NCBI RefSeq assembly: GCF_014842995.1
Contig: NZ_JACYXL010000001.1
Span: 1,183 to 65,182 of the forward strand
Length of the DNA stretch: 64,000 bases
Origin: Rhodanobacter sp. 7MK24
GTDB taxonomy: Bacteria; Pseudomonadota; Gammaproteobacteria; Xanthomonadales; Rhodanobacteraceae
Direction of reading: 5' to 3'
Shown here: piece after piece, positions 57,637-64,000 of the stretch
Layout of the letters: every line of letters starts with the position of its first letter
Numbering within the stretch: position 1 is the stretch's first letter
The notes under the pieces: generated by a model
The model's input: the letters and a program-made list of their open reading frames with translations, nothing else
What the model was told of the DNA's origin: nothing
The model's database searches: none
Translations under genes and position numbers: made by a program

Positions 57637-58169
57637 CCGTGGAAGACGCGAGGCCCCCATTCGCCGCATTGATCCGCGCCGTGGCTGACTTCCCCAAGCC
57701 CGGCGTGCTGTTCCGCGACGTCACGCCGCTGCTGGCCGACGCGCAAGGCTTCGCCGACTGCGTTGCCGCGCTGGCCTTACCGTGGCGCGATGCCGGCGTG
57801 CAGGCGGTATGCGGCATCGAGGCGCGCGGCTTCATCTTCGGCGCTGCACTGGCGCAAGCGCTGGGCGCGGGCTTCGTGCCGCTGCGCAAGCCAGGCAAGC
57901 TGCCGCCGCCGGTGCTGGCGGTGGACTATCAACTGGAATACGGCAGCGACCGGCTGGAGGCGCGCAGCGACGCGATTGCGCCGGACACGCGCGTGCTGCT
58001 GGTGGACGATGTGCTGGCCACCGGAGGCACGCTCGCCGCCGCGCAGGCGCTGGTGGCGCGTTTCGGCGGCGACGTGGTGGGCGCGTCGGTGCTCATCGAG
58101 CTGGAGGCGCTTCGTGGCCGCGAGCGCTGGATGGGCGAGCGGCCATTGCACGCCCTGTTGCGATACTGA
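57630..58169 (+). CDS. apt: adenine phosphoribosyltransferase
   Basis: This protein of about 179 residues contains D-F-P-K-P-G-V-L-F-R-D-V-T-P-L-L and G-I-E-A-R-G-F-I-F-G. The PRPP-binding motif is V-L-L-V-D-D-V-L-A-T-G-G-T. It salvages adenine to AMP. No ATG lies near the start; TTG at 57630 (overlapping the upstream stop) or GTG at 57639 are the candidates. Confidence 0.92.
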   Translation: MLTVEDARPPFAALIRAVADFPKPGVLFRDVTPLLADAQGFADCVAALALPWRDAGVQAVCGIEARGFIFGAALAQALGAGFVPLRKPGKLPPPVLAVDYQLEYGSDRLEARSDAIAPDTRVLLVDDVLATGGTLAAAQALVARFGGDVVGASVLIELEALRGRERWMGERPLHALLRY

Positions 58170-58339
58170 TCGCAAGGCGCAGCGCAACGGGGTGTCGAAT
58201 CCTGGTCCGCGTATGTTCCCTGCGGCGCTATCGGGCCACGAGGAGTCGTGAGGCACCGTCCGTCTCGGATTGCGTCGCCGCCTCGGCTTCACATGGCCCG
58301 GTGGCGGAATCGGTATTACTTATCGCAATACCCCGATGG

Positions 58340-58984
58340 CTATTCGGAACTGGGCGGGGCCGGATCGGTCTGGTCCACGGGTGAATCGACCGTCGTGACA
58401 TAGAACAATTCGCATGCCCCGTCGCCGGTATCGTCGCGCGTCATCGACGTGCGCCAATGCCATCCGCCCGCACGGTCCGCGTCCACAAGGAAACCATCCA
58501 GCGCCACCACTTGCCCCACGCGTATGCGTCCCAGTGCGCGACGCACGCCCACGTCGGCGGGGATCAGGTGCATGTTGGCGCTGTGTGTTTCGATTTCGCG
58601 GCGCGGTATCGGAAATTGCCGCACGCTCCAGTAATAGAAGCGACCGGATTGCGAGATGTCGATGTCTTTCAGGATCGCGCTGTCGGACATGCGGCCCCAG
58701 CCGAACGCGAAATCCTCCGGCACCAGTGCTGCACCGGCATCGAAGCGATAGTGCTCGGTGGACAGCACGCGCGCCACGAGGTCGAACTTCGCGCGCGGGG
58801 TGAGCGTGAAGTCGCCGAAATGGATGGGCTCCATCGGCGTATCCAGCGCTGTCTGCACGGGATCGTCAGGAGCAAGTTCACCCGGCCCGGGATGCAGTGG
58901 CCGCATGTGCCACCACGACCAGCCGCCCCAGAGTACAAGCAGCAGGGCGGCGATGAGCCAAGGGGAGAGCCGGTCGCGGCGCAT
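58340..58984 (-). CDS. membrane-anchored hypothetical protein (214 aa)
   Basis: I do not recognise a named family. There is one N-terminal membrane helix (P-W-L-I-A-A-L-L-L-V-L-W-G-G-W-S-W-W), a Pro-rich linker, and a periplasmic domain of about 160 residues with F-G-W-G-R-M-S-D-S, Y-Y-W-S-V-R-Q-F-P and H-S-A-N-M-H-L-I-P-A. No catalytic signature is visible. The 170-bp gap to apt holds nothing I can identify. Confidence 0.75.
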   Translation of the reverse strand: MRRDRLSPWLIAALLLVLWGGWSWWHMRPLHPGPGELAPDDPVQTALDTPMEPIHFGDFTLTPRAKFDLVARVLSTEHYRFDAGAALVPEDFAFGWGRMSDSAILKDIDISQSGRFYYWSVRQFPIPRREIETHSANMHLIPADVGVRRALGRIRVGQVVALDGFLVDADRAGGWHWRTSMTRDDTGDGACELFYVTTVDSPVDQTDPAPPSSE

Positions 58985-59022
58985 TCAGTCGAGCTCCCGG
59001 GAAGGCCGTCGTGCGTGCATTG

Positions 59023-59973
59023 TCATGCCGATGCTGTGCGCTTTGCGCTTGCAGGCGTGACAACGTCACGCGGATCCAGCAGGCCCTTAGGCAGTTCGCG
59101 GACCACGGCGGCGAGCTGCTTGAGGAAGCCGCCCATGGCGGAACTCTTGCGCCAGAGCATCGCGATGCGGCGGCTGGGCGGGTGGCTGCCGCGGAACTCG
59201 ATCAGGCGCAGGTTCGGCGCCTGCGCCACCGGCGGCTTCACCGCCAGCGTGGGCAGCAGGGTGATGCCGACTTCGGCGGCCACCATCTGGCGCAGGGTTT
59301 CCAGGCTGGTGGCGCGAAAGCCGCTTTTCTCGCCCGCGCCGGCGAGCTGGCAGACTTCCAGCGCCTGGTCGCGCAGGCAGTGGCCATCCTCCAGCAGCAA
59401 CAGGTTCTGGTCGCTCAGGTCGGTCAGCTTCAGCGAGGGTCGCTTCGCCAGGGGATGCGATTGCGGCACGGCGAGCAGGAACGGCTCCTCGAACAGGAAC
59501 TCCGTGTGCAGGCTTTCGTCGTGCACGGGCAAGGCAAGGATGCCGGCGTCGAGTCGGCCTTCGCGCAGGCGGCGCAGCACTTCCTCGGTTTTCTCCTCGA
59601 CCAGCAGCAGTTCCAGTCGCGGAAAGCGTTCACGCATGCGCGGCACCACATGCGGCAGCAGGTAAGGGCCGAGGGTGGGGAAGATGCCCAGCCGCACCGT
59701 GCCGGATTCGGGATCCAGCGTACGCCGTGCGATGCCCTTGATCTGTTCCACCTCGTTGATCACGTCGCGCGCGCGCGCGACGATTTCGCGGCCCACGTCG
59801 GTGAGCAGCACCTTGCGCGGCGTGCGTTCCACCAGGGCCACGCCCAGTTCTTCCTCCAGCTTCTTGATCTGCGTGGACAGCGTGGGCTGACTGACGAAGC
59901 AGGCCTCTGCCGCACGGCCGAAATGGCGCTGCTCGGCAAGCGCCACGAGATAGTGCAGGTCGCGCAGGTTCAT
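59023..59973 (-). CDS. oxyR: redox-sensing regulator OxyR
   Basis: This 316-residue LysR-family protein has an N-terminal helix-turn-helix (F-G-R-A-A-E-A-C-F-V-S-Q-P-T-L-S-T-Q-I-K-K-L-E-E). Both redox cysteines lie in L-E-D-G-H-C-L-R-D-Q-A-L-E-V-C, matching C199 and C208 of E. coli OxyR. It activates peroxide-defence genes after disulfide formation. It is divergent from the aminopeptidase gene. Confidence 0.93.
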   Translation of the reverse strand: MNLRDLHYLVALAEQRHFGRAAEACFVSQPTLSTQIKKLEEELGVALVERTPRKVLLTDVGREIVARARDVINEVEQIKGIARRTLDPESGTVRLGIFPTLGPYLLPHVVPRMRERFPRLELLLVEEKTEEVLRRLREGRLDAGILALPVHDESLHTEFLFEEPFLLAVPQSHPLAKRPSLKLTDLSDQNLLLLEDGHCLRDQALEVCQLAGAGEKSGFRATSLETLRQMVAAEVGITLLPTLAVKPPVAQAPNLRLIEFRGSHPPSRRIAMLWRKSSAMGGFLKQLAAVVRELPKGLLDPRDVVTPASAKRTASA

Positions 59974-60126
59974 CGCGGGCTCTTGTCATAGACATGGACT
60001 ATGGAATGTGATGTTAGCCATTGGATTGGCCGGCGCAAGCAAGGCTGCACGCATGCCTTATGGCACTGTGTGGAAAGTCATGCCGGACCTAGCGTGCGGG
60101 GTCACCTCACCCGATGGGAAAACGCC

Positions 60127-62808
60127 ATGCGCCGTCATCTTCGTCCCCTTCTGCTCACCGCGCTGGCCGCCAGTTGCGGCATGGCTTTCGCGGCTTCCGC
60201 GGACCAGGTGCCTGCGGGCCGCCTGCCGGCGTGGGCCGTGCCGCAGTCCTATCGGATCGCGTTCAAGGTGGACCCGGCGCAAACCGATTTCTCCGGTACC
60301 ACCACGATCAAGGTGAAGCTCGCGCAGGCATCCGATCATATGTGGCTGGATGGCGCCGAGCTCAAAGTGTCGAAGGTGACGGTGACGGATGCGGCGGGCA
60401 AGGCGCACGACGCGAAGTACGTGGAAGCCGACCCCAAGGCCGGCGTGGTCCGCGTGGATTTCGGCAGCACCTTGCCGGCCGGCGAAATCACGCTGAAGTT
60501 CGACTACACCGCTCCGCTCAACGCACAGTTGCAGGGCCTCTACAAGGTCACCGCCAAGGGCCAGCCCTATGCGATGACGCAGATGGAGCCGATCAGCGCG
60601 CGCTTCGCCTTCCCGAGCTTCGACGAACCCGGTTTCAAGACGCCGTTCGATATTTCCATCACTCTGCCCGACAGCCAGGTTGCGGTGGCGAACACGCAGC
60701 AGGTGAGCGAAAAGCCAGCCGGCCAGGGCTGGAAGACGGTGACCTTCGCGCAGACCCTGCCGCTGCCCACCTACCTCGTGGCCTTCGGCGTGGGTCCCTG
60801 GGACATCACGCCGACCGCGGAAATCTCGCCCGATGCCTATCGCAGCAAGCCGCTGCCGCTGCGCGGCATCGCCGCCGCCGGCGAGGCGCACCGCATGAGC
60901 CACGTGATCTCCGAGACGCCGAGCATCATCCACGCGCTGGAGAACTACTACGGCTTCGGTTACCCGTGGGACAAGCTGGACGTGCTCGCCGCGCCTGACT
61001 TCTCCGCGGGCGCGATGGAGAACGCGGGCCTGGTCACCTTCCGCGACTGGCTGCTGCTGCTCGACAAGGATTCGCCGGCGCGCAACGTGCGCGGCTCGTT
61101 CAACGTCACCGCGCACGAACTGGCCCACCAGTGGACCGGCGACACCGTGACACTGGCCTGGTGGAACGACATCTGGCTCAACGAGGCCTTCGCCACCTGG
61201 ATGCAGGAGAAGGTCACCGAGGAAGTCCACCCCGAATACCGCGCCGACCTCGACCGCGTGCGCGGCGCGCAGGGTGCGATGGCCAACGACAGCCTGGTCA
61301 GCGCGCGCAGCATCCGCCAGCCGATCACCGGCAACGGCGACATCATGACCGCCTTCGACGGCATCACCTACCAGAAGGGTGCCTCGGTGATCGGCATGTT
61401 CGAGAACTACGTGGGCGACAAGACCTTCCAGAAGGGCATGCACGCTTACATCGAGGCGCACAAGTTCGGCAACGCGGATGCCGACGACTTGGTCAATGCC
61501 ATCGCCACTGCCGCGGGCAAGGGCGACGACTTCAAGCACGCGTTCAAGAGCTTCCTCGACCAGTCCGGCGTGCCTTATGTGCAGACCGCGCTGGAGCAGA
61601 AGAACGGCCAGACCGTGCTTACGCTCAAGCAGAGCCGTTACCTGCCGCTGGGCAGCCGCGGCGACAGCCAGCGCATCTGGGGCATCCCGGTGTGCGTGCG
61701 CTACGGCACCGCCGATGGCAGCAAGGTGGCCTGCGAAATGCTCGACAAGGCCACCGGCTCGGTGGCGCTGCCGGGCGCCAGCAACCCCACCTGGGTGATG
61801 CCGAACGCGAACGCCGCCGGCTATTACCGCTTCAGCCTCGACAAGAGCGAGCTGGATGCGCTGACCAAGGAGGTCGCCAAGCTCAGCGACACCGAGCAAT
61901 TGGCCTACGCCGATGCCATCAACGCCAGTTTCGAGCACGGCGACCTCGACGCTGGCCAGGTGCTCGCCGCGCTCAAGCCGCTCACCGAATCCAAGACCAG
62001 CCAGGTGGCCACCGCGCCGCTGGGTCAGCTCGAATGGATCTACCACCACGTGGCCAAGACCGACGCCCAGCGCGCGCGCATTGCGGATTGGGTGAAGGCC
62101 GCCTACCTGCCCAGGCTCGAAGCCCTGGGTTACCAGCGCAAGGCTGGCGAGTCGGATGACGATTCCCTGCTGCGCAGCACGCTGGCCGCGGCGCTGGGCC
62201 TCGACTACAAGCTGCCGGAAGTACGCGCGGAACTGCTCAAGCAGGGCGAAGCCGCGCTGCAGAAGAACACCGATGGCCGCTTGAACCTCGCCGCCGCCAA
62301 CCCGGACCTGCTCGGCGATGCGCTGGGCGTCGCGGTGCAGACGCAAGGCAAGAGCGCGGTGGATGCCTTGATCGCCGAGCTGCCGCAGACCAGCGACCCG
62401 GCCTCGCGCAATGGCATGCTCGGCGGCCTGGCCAGTGTCGAGGATCCCGCGCTGGCCGAGCAGGTGCGCGACTTCGCCCTGAGCAAGCCGGTGAAGGTGG
62501 GTGAGATGGCTTCGCTGCTGCGCTCGGGCCGGGATACGCAAGCCCAGCGCGACGCGATGTGGTCGTGGTTCAACGGTCACTACTCGCAGATCCTCGCGCG
62601 CACCGGCAGCTTTGCCGGCGGCTTCCTGCCGATGCTGGCGGGCGGCGGCGGTTGCTCCACCGGCGAGGCGCAACGCCTGCAGGCGTTCTTCCAGCCGCGC
62701 ATCAACGATGCCGCCGGCATCGCGCGCGGCCTGGCGCAGACCACTGAGTCCATCGAACTGTGCGCGGCATTGACCGCCAAGCAGGATCCGGCCTCGATCA
62801 CGCACTGA
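60127..62808 (+). CDS. secreted M1-family zinc aminopeptidase
   Basis: This 893-residue protein has a signal peptide (MRRHLRPLLLTALAASCGMAFA). It has the exopeptidase motif G-A-M-E-N (about residue 297) and zinc site H-E-L-A-H-Q-W...N-E-A-F-A-T-W (HExxH-18-E). A large C-terminal ERAP1-like helical domain is present. It removes N-terminal residues from peptides in the periplasm. ATG at 60127 starts the signal peptide. Confidence 0.93.
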   Translation: MRRHLRPLLLTALAASCGMAFAASADQVPAGRLPAWAVPQSYRIAFKVDPAQTDFSGTTTIKVKLAQASDHMWLDGAELKVSKVTVTDAAGKAHDAKYVEADPKAGVVRVDFGSTLPAGEITLKFDYTAPLNAQLQGLYKVTAKGQPYAMTQMEPISARFAFPSFDEPGFKTPFDISITLPDSQVAVANTQQVSEKPAGQGWKTVTFAQTLPLPTYLVAFGVGPWDITPTAEISPDAYRSKPLPLRGIAAAGEAHRMSHVISETPSIIHALENYYGFGYPWDKLDVLAAPDFSAGAMENAGLVTFRDWLLLLDKDSPARNVRGSFNVTAHELAHQWTGDTVTLAWWNDIWLNEAFATWMQEKVTEEVHPEYRADLDRVRGAQGAMANDSLVSARSIRQPITGNGDIMTAFDGITYQKGASVIGMFENYVGDKTFQKGMHAYIEAHKFGNADADDLVNAIATAAGKGDDFKHAFKSFLDQSGVPYVQTALEQKNGQTVLTLKQSRYLPLGSRGDSQRIWGIPVCVRYGTADGSKVACEMLDKATGSVALPGASNPTWVMPNANAAGYYRFSLDKSELDALTKEVAKLSDTEQLAYADAINASFEHGDLDAGQVLAALKPLTESKTSQVATAPLGQLEWIYHHVAKTDAQRARIADWVKAAYLPRLEALGYQRKAGESDDDSLLRSTLAAALGLDYKLPEVRAELLKQGEAALQKNTDGRLNLAAANPDLLGDALGVAVQTQGKSAVDALIAELPQTSDPASRNGMLGGLASVEDPALAEQVRDFALSKPVKVGEMASLLRSGRDTQAQRDAMWSWFNGHYSQILARTGSFAGGFLPMLAGGGGCSTGEAQRLQAFFQPRINDAAGIARGLAQTTESIELCAALTAKQDPASITH

Positions 62809-62829
62809 CCGGCCTCGTGCTCCGGATGA

Positions 62830-62863
62830 CTGCAAGCCCCGCCACGGCGGGGCTTGCAGTTAT
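62830..62863 (+). terminator. stem-loop terminator after the aminopeptidase
   Basis: CTGCAAGCCCCGCC and its reverse complement (62846-62859) are separated by 2 bases and followed by TTATT. The stem is strong; the T-run is imperfect. Confidence 0.65.
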
Positions 62864-62979
62864 TGGCAATGCCGCTGGGTGTGCATCCGTTCGGTGCGAC
62901 GTCTGGCAAGGTATTGCCGTCGCGGTTGTCGTAGCATGGCCGTCCATTCAACCCACCGACATCGTCTACAGGGGGACGC

Positions 62980-63939
62980 ATGATCGAGCTGGAAATCCAG
63001 GCGCTCGCGTTGCAACGCGAGGGCCTGCTCATCGAGGTTGGTCGACTGGCCGGCACCTGCGGCTACACGTTGGTGCGGCAACGGTCGGTGCAGGATCCGC
63101 ACGGAACCCTGCTCTCCATGATCGTGCGCGGCTCGTGGTTCAAGAAGCGCGCGTTGCGTGCGGCGCTGGCGACCTGCGACCGTCTGGTCAGCTTCGAGCT
63201 GCATGGCGTCGTGGAAGGCGAGCAGCGCGAGCATTTCGCCGCCACCAACAAGACCGTTTCCAACTATGTGCCGCCACCTGCACCCGAGCCCGAGACGGTG
63301 GAAAAGCCGGTGGAAGAGGTTGCTGCGGTTGCCGAAGCTGAGCCGGCGCCCGCCGCCGTCAAGCCGACTGTGCAGGCCCCCGAACCTGCGCCGCCGGAGT
63401 CGTTCGATGAGTTCATTGTGGTGCATCAGCGCGCGCCCGCACCGGCGCCGGCGGAACCGCCGCCTGCACCCTTCATCGAGGTGGAGGTGCTGGAAGCCGA
63501 CGTGATGGCCGTCGACAAAGCCCTGGCCTCGCTGGAATACGACTATCCGCGCATCATGCCCAACCTGCTGGCGCTGGACCGCAAGGTGGCCGCAGGCGCA
63601 CGCGAATCCTCGCTGCAACTGGCGGGGCAGCGGGTCGGCGCGTGGCTGCATGCACGGGAACATGCCCAGCGTGGCAAGCAGACACTCCCTGCCGCGCTTG
63701 CCGCCATTGGGGCGCCCGCCTTGCAGGGCATCGTCGAGGTCGACCTGCAGGACGGCCAGTTGCACATACGCCACAGTCCCCTATGCGCGGAAGGCGGCCA
63801 TTCCGGCTGCAGCTTCTACAGCGGCTTCCTCGAGGGGCTGCTGGCACACGCGATCGCTCCACAAGGGCTGTCGATTTTCCCCGTCTGCTGTCGCAGCTTC
63901 GGGGCAGACGACTGCGTGCTTGCCGTATCCGAATCCTGA
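62980..63939 (+). CDS. protein with proline-rich linker and V4R-like C-terminal domain
   Basis: This 319-residue protein is cytosolic by sequence. The N-terminal domain (1-85) is an alpha/beta unit with Y-T-L-V-R-Q-R-S-V-Q-D-P-H-G. A Pro/Ala/Glu linker spans about 92-165. The C-terminal half (about 170-319) resembles a V4R (4-vinyl-reductase) small-molecule-binding domain: H-S-P-L-C...G-C-S-F-Y-S-G-F-L-E-G-L-L...V-C-C-R-S-F-G-A-D-D-C. The cysteines might bind a metal or act in sensing. The exact function is unknown. Confidence 0.7.
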   Translation: MIELEIQALALQREGLLIEVGRLAGTCGYTLVRQRSVQDPHGTLLSMIVRGSWFKKRALRAALATCDRLVSFELHGVVEGEQREHFAATNKTVSNYVPPPAPEPETVEKPVEEVAAVAEAEPAPAAVKPTVQAPEPAPPESFDEFIVVHQRAPAPAPAEPPPAPFIEVEVLEADVMAVDKALASLEYDYPRIMPNLLALDRKVAAGARESSLQLAGQRVGAWLHAREHAQRGKQTLPAALAAIGAPALQGIVEVDLQDGQLHIRHSPLCAEGGHSGCSFYSGFLEGLLAHAIAPQGLSIFPVCCRSFGADDCVLAVSES

Positions 63940-63984
63940 CCGCCGCGATTCCTTACACTGTGCCGGCCATGTAGGCACAGGGAG

Positions 63985-64000
63985 ATGGGGATGCTCGCTC
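63985..64000 (+). other. possible start of a gene leaving the window
   Basis: CACAGGGAG is followed by ATG at 63985 and another ATG at 63991, in a position that would suit a new gene after the V4R-like gene. Only 10-16 bases are available, so this is a note and not a gene call. Confidence 0.2.

Overview
The window is high-GC, densely coded chromosomal DNA. Gene content and order point to a gammaproteobacterium of the Xanthomonadales/Lysobacterales, most likely family Rhodanobacteraceae (Dyella/Rhodanobacter/Frateuria type). The main clues are sucCD beside a PilS kinase, the ruvC-ruvA-kup-ruvB-ybgC-tolQRAB-pal-cpoB-queE-queC-tRNA-Lys string, several TonB-dependent receptors, and an OxyR with both redox cysteines. 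This assignment is inference from synteny and protein type; no database was searched.

Region 1 (1-2206) is accessory DNA. The end of an IS3-family element (1-206) cuts a DUF4279 gene. Next comes an array of integron gene cassettes with four almost identical 57-bp attC sites read on the minus strand. The cassettes carry small minus-strand genes, mostly unknown. No integron integrase is visible. The array ends at 1886/1887, against a short hairpin that looks like a degenerate recombination site.

Region 2 (2207-21369) holds pilR and pilS, normally neighbours, but here separated by about 15 kb of sugar-utilisation genes. From a divergent promoter the sugar genes run leftward: a GH65 phosphorylase fused to beta-phosphoglucomutase, a TonB-dependent receptor, an MFS permease, a secreted GH65 enzyme, a TPR/2OG-oxygenase protein, a GH37 trehalase and an esterase. 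pilR follows on the same strand. A LacI-family regulator is transcribed the other way. Between them lies a perfect 16-bp inverted repeat sitting on a good sigma-70 promoter. The likely scheme is outer-membrane uptake of an alpha-glucosyl disaccharide or oligosaccharide, periplasmic hydrolysis, permease import, then cytosolic phosphorolysis directly to glucose-6-phosphate.

Region 3 (21370-40400) is mostly housekeeping: sucCD, argP/argO, nadE, an interrupted small membrane-protein ORF, bamD, rluD, pgeF, clpB, ggt, a second TonB-dependent receptor, an FmdB-type zinc ribbon, a two-repeat DUF3011 protein and aspS.

Region 4 (40378-53101) is the conserved chain lipase-like gene, yebC, ruvC, ruvA, kup, ruvB, ybgC, tolQ, tolR, tolA, tolB, pal, cpoB, queE, queC, tRNA-Lys(UUU) and a terminator. 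It covers Holliday-junction processing, potassium uptake, the Tol-Pal envelope machine and queuosine precursor synthesis.

Region 5 (53161-64000) holds a YncE-like beta-propeller protein, a TVP38 membrane protein, a nucleoside deaminase, glnS, a DUF2007 protein, apt, an anchored hypothetical protein, oxyR, a secreted M1 aminopeptidase and a V4R-like protein with a proline-rich linker. The most unusual features are the integrase-less cassette array and the sugar island dividing pilS from pilR.
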